Assembly: GCF_006152065.1 (NCBI RefSeq)
Contig: NZ_VDFW01000002.1
Location: 62,001 to 126,000 of the forward strand
Length of the DNA stretch: 64,000 nt
Source: Amycolatopsis alkalitolerans
GTDB lineage: Bacteria > Actinomycetota > Actinomycetes > Mycobacteriales > Pseudonocardiaceae
Direction: 5' to 3'
Shown: positions 41,902 through 49,728 of the stretch, piece after piece
How positions within the stretch are numbered: position 1 is the stretch's first letter
How the letters are laid out: each line of letters begins with the position of its first letter
Made by a program: the position numbers and the translations under genes
Notes under the pieces: model-generated
The model's input: the letters and a program-made list of their open reading frames with translations, nothing else
Databases searched by the model: none
Told to the model about the DNA's origin: nothing

Positions 41902-42516
41902 TCAACTCCACGTCGGCGGAGACCCCTGCTCCGGCGGTAGCTGATGGATCACCGTCGACGGGAACCCCATCGGCGGCGTGGCATCCGAGGACGGCGACCG
42001 CGGCTGGGCCACCGCCAGGGCGCCTGCCACCAGGGCGACCACCGCACCACCCACGACGACCCAGAACCCAGGCCGATCTCGTAGACGGTCCGCGAGACGC
42101 CGCTGCCGGCCGCGGGGTTCGAGTAGCTCTGCGCCGCCTGGACCACCATCGCCAGCATGAAGGCGACCGCGACGGGCGACCGCGACGGCGGCCGCTGCGG
42201 CCGCGACCAGCGCGATCCGTGCCGCGGCAGGGGATCGGAGCGCCGCCACCGCCGCGCCCAGGAGCGCGGCGGCCGTCACCGCGATCGGGAGCCCGAAGTA
42301 GGGCACATGGCCGGCGCTATAGGCGAGTGCCAGATCCCCTTGCGGCGGTGGATCGAAGGTGCGGGTCCAGGAGGTCACCACCATCTGCTGGTCTCGGACG
42401 CCGCGCGCGAAATGGGCCGTGACGGTCAGGGGCAGGATGCTGCCGGCGATCAGCAGCCCGGCGGCGACGGCGGCCGGCGCCGCGGTGACCGGGCGGGGAA
42501 GGGACCGCGTGTCCAT
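41902..42516 (-). CDS. Small integral membrane protein with two compensating frame changes
   Basis: As written, 204 residues. TM segments: VTAAPAAVAAGLLIAGSILP, FGLPIAVTAAALLGAAVAAL (about 78-97), ALVAAAAAAVAVA and WVVVGGAVVALVAGALAVA. Between the last two the written frame turns basic (RRGRLHAGDGG), while the +1 frame over the same bases (about 42175 to 42070) gives the far better FMLAMVVQAAQSYSNPAAG. An extra base near 42175 and a missing one near 42070 explain this. The family is not recognised. Confidence 0.6.
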   Translation of the reverse strand: MDTRSLPRPVTAAPAAVAAGLLIAGSILPLTVTAHFARGVRDQQMVVTSWTRTFDPPPQGDLALAYSAGHVPYFGLPIAVTAAALLGAAVAALRSPAAARIALVAAAAAAVAVARRGRLHAGDGGPGGAELLEPRGRQRRLADRLRDRPGFWVVVGGAVVALVAGALAVAQPRSPSSDATPPMGFPSTVIHQLPPEQGSPPTWS

Positions 42517-42588
42517 GACGGCACTCCGTCCTCCAGATGTCCCTCCAGCATGGCGCGCCCAGGTGGGGTAGGTAAACGCCGGCCGGTG

Positions 42589-43182
42589 TCAGAACGCCGC
42601 GGCCACGCGCTTCCACTCCTCCAGCAACTTCTTCCGGCGCGCGGGCGAGCCGCCCAGTTCGGCGTCCAGCGCCAGCCCGCGCATGAGGTTCACCGTCAGC
42701 CAGAACAGGGTTTCGGCCTGCTCGGCGGGGAGTCCGTCGGCGAGGAAGCGGATCTTCTCCAGCGCGGCGCGGCCCATCGCGCGGTCGACGGGACGGATCG
42801 CGGCGCGCAGGGCCGGGTCGGTGCGCGCGGCGATCCACAGTTCGGTCGAGGCCGTGGCCAGCGCGCCCGAGTAGCCCGCCCACAGCATGTCGATCGCGGC
42901 CGGGATGGCGTCGGCGCCCCGGGGCAGCTTGCCCAGCGATCCGGCGAGCGCGTCCATCCGCTTGGTGGTCAGATGCCCGACCGCGGCCGCCATCAGTTCG
43001 GCCTTGGCCGCGAAATGGTGCTGTGCCGCGCCTTTCGACACCCCGGCGCGCGTGCAGATCTCCTGCATCGAGGTGCGCGCGTACCCGAGTTCGACCAGGC
43101 AGTCGATCGTCGCGTCGAGCAGCGCCGTCCTGGTCTGCTCGCGGCGCTGCGCCTGGGTGCGGTGCCCTCGGGGCTCGACCAC
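42589..43182 (-). CDS. TetR-family transcriptional regulator
   Basis: A 197-residue TetR regulator. HTH at about 15-60: LLDATIDCLVELGYARTSMQ and GVSKGAAQHHFAAKAELMAA; the C-terminal part (TELWIAARTDPALRAAI) is ligand-binding. GTG 43182 follows GGGAGG. It is divergent from an acyl-CoA dehydrogenase with 71 bp between, so it probably represses that gene in response to an acyl-CoA ligand (inference). Confidence 0.88.
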   Translation of the reverse strand: MVEPRGHRTQAQRREQTRTALLDATIDCLVELGYARTSMQEICTRAGVSKGAAQHHFAAKAELMAAAVGHLTTKRMDALAGSLGKLPRGADAIPAAIDMLWAGYSGALATASTELWIAARTDPALRAAIRPVDRAMGRAALEKIRFLADGLPAEQAETLFWLTVNLMRGLALDAELGGSPARRKKLLEEWKRVAAAF

Positions 43183-43253
43183 GGTGCCTCCCGGATGTAC
43201 ATTCTGGTCAGAACTTACCTTCCAGCTGTAATGTATTTCTAGGAGGCCCAGCC
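43183..43253. promoter_or_regulatory. Divergent promoter region TetR/acyl-CoA dehydrogenase
   Basis: Contains AGGAGG (43241-43246) for the dehydrogenase, a -10-like TAATGT with TGGTCA 18 bases upstream, and a TACATT/AATGTA inverted repeat 27 bases apart. AT-richer than the flanks. Confidence 0.35.
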
Positions 43254-44402
43254 GTGCCACTGCCGACACCGAACAGCGCCTGGGGGCGGGAGCTGGCCGA
43301 CTTCCGTGAGCTGGCAAGGACTTTCTGCCAGAAGGAACTCGCGCCCAATGCCGAGCGGTGGAGCGAGCAGAAGCAGGTCGACCGGGAGCTCTGGCGCAAG
43401 GCGGGGGAGGTCGGCCTGCTCGCGATCTCGATCCCCGAGGAGTACGGCGGCGGTGGCGGCACGTTCGCGCACGAAGCCGTCCTCTTCGAGGAGCAGGCGC
43501 GCTCGGGCGACAGCGCGTGGGGCGTCGCCGTGCACAACGGGATCGTCGCGCACTACCTGCTGGCCTACGCGAGCGAAGAGAAGAAGCGCGAATGGCTGCC
43601 GAAGTTCGCCAGCGGCGAGATGGTGGGCGCCATCGGGATGACCGAACCGGGCACGGGATCCGACCTGCAGGGCATCACCACGCGCGCCGTCCGCGACGGA
43701 GACCACTACGTCATCAACGGCGCCAAGACGTTCATCACCAACGGCGGCCTCGCCGACCTCGTCGTGCTCGCCGTCAAGACCGATCCCGACGCCGGCGCGC
43801 AAGGGGTGTCGCTGATCGGCGTCCCGGCCGACACCCCCGGCTTCCGCCGTGGGCGGCTGCTGGACAAGATCGGGCTCAAGGGGCAGGACACCGCCGAGCT
43901 GTTCTTCGACGACGTGCGCGTGCCCGCGGCCAACCTCCTCGGCGCGCGCGAGGGCGAGGGCTTCATCCAGATGATGCAGCAGCTGCCGCAGGAAAGGCTC
44001 ATCATCGCCATCGGCGCGATGGCCGGGATGGAGGCGGCGATCGAGCAGACCATCGCCTACACCAAGGAGCGCACCGCGTTCGGGCGCCCGATCTTCGGTT
44101 TCCAGAACACCAAGTTCACCCTCGCCGAGGCCGCCACGGAGGCCGCGGTCGCGCGCGCGTTCGTCGATCAGTGCATCGAGCGGCACCTCGCCGGCGAACT
44201 CGACGTGCAGGGCGCCGCGATGGCGAAGCTGTGGACGACCGAGCGGGTCAACAAGGTCGTGGACGACTGCCTGCAGCTGTTCGGCGGCTATGGCTACATG
44301 ACCGAGTACCCGATCGCCCGCGCCTGGACCGACGTCCGTATCCAGCGGATCTTCGGCGGTACCAGCGAGATCATGAAGGAGATCATCTCCCGCACCCTGT
44401 AG
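43254..44402 (+). CDS. Acyl-CoA dehydrogenase (isovaleryl/long-chain type base)
   Basis: A 382-residue acyl-CoA dehydrogenase: MTEPGTGSDLQGI (FAD-binding) at about 129-141, INGAKTFITNGG, QMMQQLPQERLIIA, and QLFGGYGYMTEYPIAR near the end. At the position of the medium-chain catalytic Glu the sequence is FGGTSEI (Gly). The base is therefore probably Glu247 in PQERL, as in isovaleryl-CoA and long-chain enzymes. GTG start with AGGAGG seven bases ahead. Control by the divergent TetR is likely. Confidence 0.9.
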   Translation: MPLPTPNSAWGRELADFRELARTFCQKELAPNAERWSEQKQVDRELWRKAGEVGLLAISIPEEYGGGGGTFAHEAVLFEEQARSGDSAWGVAVHNGIVAHYLLAYASEEKKREWLPKFASGEMVGAIGMTEPGTGSDLQGITTRAVRDGDHYVINGAKTFITNGGLADLVVLAVKTDPDAGAQGVSLIGVPADTPGFRRGRLLDKIGLKGQDTAELFFDDVRVPAANLLGAREGEGFIQMMQQLPQERLIIAIGAMAGMEAAIEQTIAYTKERTAFGRPIFGFQNTKFTLAEAATEAAVARAFVDQCIERHLAGELDVQGAAMAKLWTTERVNKVVDDCLQLFGGYGYMTEYPIARAWTDVRIQRIFGGTSEIMKEIISRTL

Positions 44403-44459
44403 CGGCGGCTTCGCTCAGTGGACTAAGGTTGCGGGCTCCGCCTCGGCGCCGGACCTGCC

Positions 44460-44570
44460 GCGGTGATCGGCTACTGCATCGGCGGTGCCTTGGCGATGCG
44501 CACCGCGGCCGCCCACCCGGGCCAGGTGGCGGCCGTCGCCGGATTCCACCCCGGCTTCTTGGTCACCGCA
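44460..44570 (+). pseudogene. Dienelactone hydrolase fragment
   Basis: About 37 codons read VIGYCIGGALAMRTAAAHPG and QVAAVAGFHPGFLVT, the nucleophile-cysteine region (GYCIGG) of dienelactone hydrolases. No matching N- or C-terminal parts occur: upstream begins only after the dehydrogenase stop, downstream turns into unrelated codons. A deletion remnant. Confidence 0.6.
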
Positions 44571-44803
44571 CCACCAGCCCGACGCAGCTTCGCTGAAGCC
44601 ACAACCGCTTCTTGCCGCTCGCAAATCCCGTTACACCGGCCGCTCGCGGCATGTCCTGGACGGGGGAGCGACGGCCGGAAGTTACCCTCGGGACGCATAC
44701 GGAGAGTCAGGAGTGACCGCTGAGCGGGTGAAAGCCTGTCGGAATGCCTGTTCGTTGGGCAGGATGGCGGGGTATCCCGGGCAGCGGCCCGCGAAACGAA
44801 CGG

Positions 44804-44980
44804 ATGGAGCGCATGTCGGCGAACGCGAAGAAGGTCGCCATCGTCGCGGTGGTCGGGCTCGTCCTGTTCTTCCTGATCACCAAGCCGACCCAGTCGGCCG
44901 ACGTCGTGCACAACGTCCTCGGCTGGCTGCGCGACGGCGCCGAGGCGATCGTGACCTTCGTGCGCGCCCTGTTCTCCTGA
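44804..44980 (+). CDS. Small membrane protein
   Basis: A 58-residue protein, MERMSANAKKVAIVAVVGLV then LFFLITKP, one transmembrane helix, followed by an amphipathic VVHNVLGWLRDGAEAIVTFV. The ATG at 44813 (MSANAKK) is an equally good start and has GGAG closer by. A terminator hairpin 15 bases after the stop supports a real gene. Function unknown. Confidence 0.65.
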   Translation: MERMSANAKKVAIVAVVGLVLFFLITKPTQSADVVHNVLGWLRDGAEAIVTFVRALFS

Positions 44981-44994
44981 CCCCAGACCGAGCC

Positions 44995-45024
44995 TGCCGG
45001 CACCGCGGACCCGCGGTGCCGGCA
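44995..45024 (+). terminator. Perfect 14-bp terminator hairpin
   Basis: TGCCGGCACCGCGG and CCGCGGTGCCGGCA with a two-base centre, shortly after the small membrane-protein gene. Confidence 0.8.
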
Positions 45025-45265
45025 CCTCGTGTACCCGGGGACTAGCGGTAACGGAAAGTCACGAAATCCGGAATTTGGGGCGCTCCATTCCACCATCCGG
45101 GTGGATCAACGTGATTAACCCCCTGGTCGTCGAATTCGTCGGCCGAAGGGTCTGGCGCACCGGCATGAATTCCCTCTACGGTGCTCACATTGCGTGACCA
45201 GCTGGTTCTGGCGCGCTCGATCGCTCGATCATCACGACTTGTCGTTGGGGCACAAGGAGGCAGGG

Positions 45266-45748
45266 ATGACCGGAGATCCCGGAGTTGATGCGGTTATCCG
45301 CCAGTGGGCGGCGGAACGCGAGCAGACGGCCGAGGAGCAGGAGACCGACCGGATCGCCTCCGCGTGGCTCGCCGAAGTACCGCAGCAGCCACCAGGGATT
45401 CCCGGCCAGCGCGCCCGGTCCGGAGCCCGCGGCTGGGCCCCGGTCGAATCGGCCGATCCCGACTACCTCGACGCGATGCGCGAGCGGCTCCCGGGAGTAC
45501 CGCACGATCTGCTGGTCGCCGCCGCCGGCTGGTGGCAGATGATCGGGGACGTGACCGAGGCCGCCAAATGGTGGGACGCCGGGATCAGCCCGCTCGACCA
45601 GCGCGCACTCGACTACCGCGCGGCCGGTCTGGCCCCCGCCGACCTGAGCCGCCGGCTCGGCCCGATGACCGTGCTGCAGCACCTGCGCCGCGGCAGCGCG
45701 CCCGCGTGGTGCGTCGCCCGGCTCGCCCGCCAGCAGCGCGCCAGCTAG
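45266..45748 (+). CDS. Conserved hypothetical protein
   Basis: A 160-residue soluble protein starting MTGDPGVDAVIRQWAAEREQ behind a perfect AAGGAGG. It is acidic in the first 50 residues; then WWQMIGDVTEAAKWWDAGIS and LDQRALDYRAAGLAPADLSR, suggestive of a small helical domain like those in actinobacterial regulator partners. No family recognised. The 240 bases upstream hold an AT-rich promoter area and a GCTCGATC direct repeat near 45215. Confidence 0.7.
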   Translation: MTGDPGVDAVIRQWAAEREQTAEEQETDRIASAWLAEVPQQPPGIPGQRARSGARGWAPVESADPDYLDAMRERLPGVPHDLLVAAAGWWQMIGDVTEAAKWWDAGISPLDQRALDYRAAGLAPADLSRRLGPMTVLQHLRRGSAPAWCVARLARQQRAS

Positions 45749-45817
45749 CTCAAGCCGCCGTAACGTCGGGTCGCGTACGGTCGTTGGACCTACAGGCGCC
45801 GGCGGGAGGCAGGATTC

Positions 45818-46672
45818 TTGGGCACGGAGCAGGTCGAGCAGGAAACCGGCGAAGTGCCCGCCGAGCCGGACGGGCCGGGACGCGCCGGGCTCGCGGCGCT
45901 CGGCCGGCTCGGCATAGTGGTGGCGGTCCTTGCGGCGGCGGCGGTCGGCGTGCTGGTGACCACCCGGGTCAGCACCCCGGCACCCGGCGAGACGACCACC
46001 GACATCCCGGCGCTGTCGGTCAAGGCGGCGGATGTCGCGCCAGGGTCGACGGCCCCCGCCAACGCCACGGTCAGCGGCGCCCCCGTCGTGCACCAGAAGC
46101 AGGAGACCGGCCCGGACCTGCTGTCGGTCTGGGCGGGCAAGGTGTCCGACGTGACCGGGATCCCGGCCCGCGCGCTCGTCGCCTACGGCAACGCCGAGCT
46201 GGCGCTGCGCGAAGACCAGCCGCGCTGCCGGATCTCGTGGGCCACGCTGGCCGGTATCGGGCGGATCGAGTCGAACCACGGCCAGTACGGCGGAGCGGTG
46301 CTGCAGGCCAACGGCTACCCGTCGAAGCCGATCGTGGGCGTGCCGCTCGACGGTTCCGGCGGGGTCAGGGCCATCCCCGACACCGATCACGGGCGCCTCG
46401 ACGGTGACCCGAACCACGACCGCGCGGTCGGCCCGATGCAGTTCATCCCGTCGACCTGGGCGAAGTGGGGCGGCGGCTACGATCCGCAGCAGATCGACGC
46501 CGCCGCGCTCGCCGCGGCGAAGTACCTGTGCGCCGGCGGGCGCGACATGTCGACCCCCGCGGGCTGGTGGCAGGGCGTGCTGTCCTACAACAACTCGGTC
46601 GACTACGCGCAGAAGGTGTTCGGGCTCGCCGACTCCTACGCCAGGGCCGCGCAGGTGGTAAAGGTCTCGTGA
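45818..46672 (+). CDS. Lytic transglycosylase (MltB/SLT-like) with N-terminal anchor
   Basis: A 284-residue protein from a TTG with GGGAGG ahead. One transmembrane helix (LGIVVAVLAAAAVGVLVTT) near residue 35, a Pro/Thr-rich spacer, then the catalytic domain: WATLAGIGRIESNHGQYGG with the general-acid Glu, VGPMQFIPSTWAKWG, and AALAAAKYLCAGGRDMSTPA. It cuts peptidoglycan glycan strands outside the membrane. Similar to resuscitation-linked transglycosylases in mycobacteria. Followed closely by two membrane-protein genes. Confidence 0.88.
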   Translation: MGTEQVEQETGEVPAEPDGPGRAGLAALGRLGIVVAVLAAAAVGVLVTTRVSTPAPGETTTDIPALSVKAADVAPGSTAPANATVSGAPVVHQKQETGPDLLSVWAGKVSDVTGIPARALVAYGNAELALREDQPRCRISWATLAGIGRIESNHGQYGGAVLQANGYPSKPIVGVPLDGSGGVRAIPDTDHGRLDGDPNHDRAVGPMQFIPSTWAKWGGGYDPQQIDAAALAAAKYLCAGGRDMSTPAGWWQGVLSYNNSVDYAQKVFGLADSYARAAQVVKVS

Positions 46673-46698
46673 AGCGCGCCGAGTGCTAGCGTCGAGGT

Positions 46699-47082
46699 GT
46701 GCCAGCCGGGTTCCTCACGCCACGCCGTCTCACGATCGGGGTGCTGTGCGTGCTGAGCCTGATCGGGTCGGTCGGGCTGGCCTGGTGGCAGTGGGACCGG
46801 TTCGAGTCGGCCTCCGGCACCTTCCAGAACCTGGGCTACGTGCTGCAGTGGCCGCTGTTCGGCCTGTTCCCGGCGTTCATGGTGCTGCGCATCCGCAAGC
46901 TGCGCCGGGAAGCGGCGGACAAGGCGGAGACCGCCGATTCGGAGCCGGACCGCGCGCCTGTCGTCGAGGTGCCCAAGCCCCGGCCCGTCTCCCGGCCGGG
47001 CGTCGAGGACCAGGACGACGAGCTGGTGGCCTACAACCGCTACCTCGCCGAGCTCTACGAACGAGACCAACAAGAGCGCTAG
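46699..47082 (+). CDS. Actinobacterial two-helix membrane protein
   Basis: A 127-residue protein: LTIGVLCVLSLIGSVGLAWW and LQWPLFGLFPAFMVLRI are transmembrane; the remainder is a charged cytoplasmic tail ending ELVAYNRYLAELYERDQQER. It matches a conserved partner usually next to the DUF3817 protein, 12 bases downstream. GTG start. Function unknown. Confidence 0.75.
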   Translation: MPAGFLTPRRLTIGVLCVLSLIGSVGLAWWQWDRFESASGTFQNLGYVLQWPLFGLFPAFMVLRIRKLRREAADKAETADSEPDRAPVVEVPKPRPVSRPGVEDQDDELVAYNRYLAELYERDQQER

Positions 47083-47094
47083 GAGATAGACCGC

Positions 47095-47436
47095 ATGGTG
47101 AGCACTGAAGGCACCGCGAAGGCCGCGACTTCGCTGCGGGGGCCACTGCTGCGGTACCGGGTGCTGGCCTACGCCACCGGTGTCGCGCTGCTGTGCCTGA
47201 CCGCCGCGTTCATCCTCAAGTACGCGTTCGACTCGCCGGGCATGATGAGCTGGGCCGGGGTCACCCACGGCGTCTTCTACATGGTGTACCTGGTGATGGC
47301 GGTGGATCTGGCGCTCAAGGCCCGCTGGTCGATCAAGGGCACGGTGTTCGTGCTGCTCGCCGGCACCATCCCGTTCCTGTCCTTCGTCGCCGAGCGCGCG
47401 GTCACGCACCGGGTCGGTTCGGGCCGGAAGCTCTGA
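47095..47436 (+). CDS. DUF3817 membrane protein
   Basis: A 113-residue integral membrane protein with three hydrophobic segments (VLAYATGVALLCLTAAFILK; GVFYMVYLVMAVDLAL; GTVFVLLAGTIPFLSFVAE) and a conserved H at WAGVTHGVFYM, as in DUF3817. It overlaps the SpeD-SpeE fusion tail-to-tail by 35 bases. Function unknown. Confidence 0.85.
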   Translation: MVSTEGTAKAATSLRGPLLRYRVLAYATGVALLCLTAAFILKYAFDSPGMMSWAGVTHGVFYMVYLVMAVDLALKARWSIKGTVFVLLAGTIPFLSFVAERAVTHRVGSGRKL

Positions 47437-48616
47437 CCAGCAGCGGCGGCACGGTGTTGCCCCGCAGGGCGGACGCGTCGATCGTCTCCGGGCGGTAGTT
47501 CGCCTTCTCGAGCCTGCCCTCCAGGCCCGGTTCGCCCGGTGCCACGCGGCCGGACAGGAACGCCCACTCGTGCTCGTCGGAGCCGTAGTAGACGACGGTG
47601 CCGAAGGCCCCGGTGAACCGCCGCCACGCGCTGATCAGCGTTTCGTTGCGCCACATCGTCGGGCAGCCTGCCTGGCTCGACACCACGCCGCCGGGCGCCA
47701 GCAGCGCCGTGCAGCGGGCGAGGAACTCCGTGCCGTACAAGCGGTTGTGCTGCGCCGACGGGTCGTCGTTCTCGTCCGGCAGATCGATGACGACGACGTC
47801 GTACCCCGGTTCTGCACCCGCCAGGAACTCCCAGCCGTCGCGGTAGTGCACGCGGACCTGGCCGTCCCCGCGCTCGGCGGCGGCGAGCTCGGCCGGGGTG
47901 TAGCCGTAAGGCAGATGCTCGGCGCAGGCGCGCACCGCGACCTGGTCGATGTCGACGTGATCGACGATCTCGGCGCCCTCCGCGACGGCCAGCCGGCTCG
48001 CGACGCCTTCGCTGGAGCCGATGATCAGTACACGCCGGACCCGCGCGGCGAGCAGCATCGGCGGCACCATGAGCGCCTCGTGGTAGGTGAGCTGGGTGGC
48101 CTCGGTGCTCTGGCGCTCGCCGTCGCAGAACAGCGAGATTCCCTGCGCCGTGCGCCCGATCAGCAGGTGCTGGAACTCCGTCCGGGTTTCGAACAGGACC
48201 TCCGAAACCTCCCACGACCGGGAAAGCCCGCGCCCGACCGGCTCGGTCAGCTGCCGGGCCCGGTGCCCCCGGCTGGCGGCGCTGGTGCGCAGCGACCGCG
48301 TGCCGAGCGCCCGCGCGAGCAGCCGCACGGCCAGCTCGGGATCGGCGCGCGCACCGCAGGTGAACACGTCCGCGAACGCGGCGCCGAGCTCGGGATAGGT
48401 GTGCACCGACGCGTGCGATTCGGCGAGCAGCGCGAGGACCGTGACCCCGCGCGGGGAAAACTGGTGCGCCAGCACGTCGATCACTGTCGCGCCTGCCTCC
48501 GCGACCGCCGTGCGCAGCGTCTCGCGCAGGAACTCCGGGTCGTCGAGCAGGTGTGGTTCGATCCCGTCCAGCTCCGCGAGCACGTGCCGGCCGGAGAAGG
48601 CGCCGATCTCAGTCAA
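47402..48616 (-). CDS. AdoMet decarboxylase (SpeD) fused to spermidine synthase-like (SpeE) domain
   Basis: A 404-residue fusion. Residues 8-115 are a SpeD proenzyme: the self-cleavage site is Glu66-Ser67 in ESHASVHTYPE and Cys87 in FTCG is the catalytic acid. Residues 140-404 are an aminopropyltransferase-like fold: TQLTYHEALMVPP, VLIIGSSEGVASRLA and VVVIDLPDENDDP, where classical enzymes have GGGDGG and D-S/T-D. TTG 48616 overlaps the upstream decarboxylase stop by 8 bases. It would make decarboxylated AdoMet and use it in cis. Confidence 0.82.
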   Translation of the reverse strand: MTEIGAFSGRHVLAELDGIEPHLLDDPEFLRETLRTAVAEAGATVIDVLAHQFSPRGVTVLALLAESHASVHTYPELGAAFADVFTCGARADPELAVRLLARALGTRSLRTSAASRGHRARQLTEPVGRGLSRSWEVSEVLFETRTEFQHLLIGRTAQGISLFCDGERQSTEATQLTYHEALMVPPMLLAARVRRVLIIGSSEGVASRLAVAEGAEIVDHVDIDQVAVRACAEHLPYGYTPAELAAAERGDGQVRVHYRDGWEFLAGAEPGYDVVVIDLPDENDDPSAQHNRLYGTEFLARCTALLAPGGVVSSQAGCPTMWRNETLISAWRRFTGAFGTVVYYGSDEHEWAFLSGRVAPGEPGLEGRLEKANYRPETIDASALRGNTVPPLLVRASGPNRPGA

Positions 48617-49715
48617 GGCAGTAGGTCCGCAACGGCCCGATCCCGTTGAACGACACCGACGAATAGCTCGCCGTGTACGCACCGGCGTCGAGGATCTCGA
48701 CCGGGTCGCCCGCCTTCAGCGAAAGCGGCAGCTCGTACGGCGTGTGTTGATAGAGCACGTCGTCACCATCGCATGTCGGCCCCGCGATGACGACCGGGCC
48801 CCGCTCGCCGGGGCCCGCGTCGACGCGGTACGGGATCGCCTCGTTCTCCGTTTCGGCCAGGCCGTTGTAGCGCCCGATGTCCAGGTAGACCCACCGGTGC
48901 TCGCCGCGCTGGGCGACCAGCACGATCTCGGCCCGGATCAAGCCGGCTCCGGCGACGATCGCGCGGCCGGGTTCGAGCGCGGTTTCCGGCGCGCCGGCGG
49001 GAAAGTGCGCGGCCAGCGAGGCACGGATGGCGGCCGAGTACCGCGCGAGCGACGGGACCGGGGCGCGGTAGGTGACGCCGAAGCCGCCGCCGAGGTTGAG
49101 GCGCCGGAACGGGAACTCGGCGAAGATCTTGGCCGCGGCCGCGATCCCGGCGTCCCAGGCGGCCGGGTCGGCCTGCTGCGAGCCGACGTGGAAGGCCACC
49201 CCCGCCGGATCAAGGCCGAGTTCGGCGGCCCGGCGCAGCAGCCCGGCGGCCTCGGCGGGCGAGCAGCCGAACTTGCGGCCGAACGGGGTGGCCGAGGCGG
49301 GAGCGTCCACCAGCACCCGCACGGTGACCGACGCCCCCGGGGCGTGCTCGGCCAGATGTGCCAGGTCGGACGCGGCGTCGGTGACGAACTCGCGGACCCC
49401 GCGGTCGAAGGCGAACGCGATGTCGGCCGGTTTCTTGATCGGGTTGCCGTACGAGAGCCGGTCCGGCGCCACGCCTTCGGCAAGGCAGGCGGTGATCTCC
49501 GCGGGGCCGGCGACGTCGAAGCCACCGCCCGCGGCCAGTACGGCGCGCAGCACGGCGGGCTCCGGATTGGCTTTCACCGCATAGAAAAGGAGCGAGTGCG
49601 GGAGTTCGCGCGCGAACTCCCGCACTCGCTCGGTCACCACGGCCGGGTCGATGACGAGGAAGGGCGACGGCGGGTGCTGCCCCGCCAGGAAGCGGCGGAT
49701 CCGTTCGAGGCTCAC
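48609..49715 (-). CDS. Ornithine/lysine-type PLP decarboxylase (fold III)
   Basis: A 368-residue alanine-racemase-fold decarboxylase. FYAVKANPEPAVLRAVLAAG has the PLP lysine (Lys at about 49), GGGFGVTYRAPV the phosphate site, EPGRAIVA near 245 and GPTCDGDDVL with the catalytic Cys near 315. The C-terminus GAYTASYSSVSFNG matches ornithine decarboxylases better than diaminopimelate decarboxylase. It would supply putrescine (or cadaverine) to the coupled aminopropyltransferase. Confidence 0.85.
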   Translation of the reverse strand: MSLERIRRFLAGQHPPSPFLVIDPAVVTERVREFARELPHSLLFYAVKANPEPAVLRAVLAAGGGFDVAGPAEITACLAEGVAPDRLSYGNPIKKPADIAFAFDRGVREFVTDAASDLAHLAEHAPGASVTVRVLVDAPASATPFGRKFGCSPAEAAGLLRRAAELGLDPAGVAFHVGSQQADPAAWDAGIAAAAKIFAEFPFRRLNLGGGFGVTYRAPVPSLARYSAAIRASLAAHFPAGAPETALEPGRAIVAGAGLIRAEIVLVAQRGEHRWVYLDIGRYNGLAETENEAIPYRVDAGPGERGPVVIAGPTCDGDDVLYQHTPYELPLSLKAGDPVEILDAGAYTASYSSVSFNGIGPLRTYCLD

Positions 49716-49728
49716 GCCCTACAGCGTG

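Noticed and set aside
40185-42422. 745-codon plus-strand frame opposite gabD2 and the membrane protein
   Set aside because: Low-complexity Arg/His composition typical of antisense frames; gabD2 motifs are unambiguous on the minus strand.
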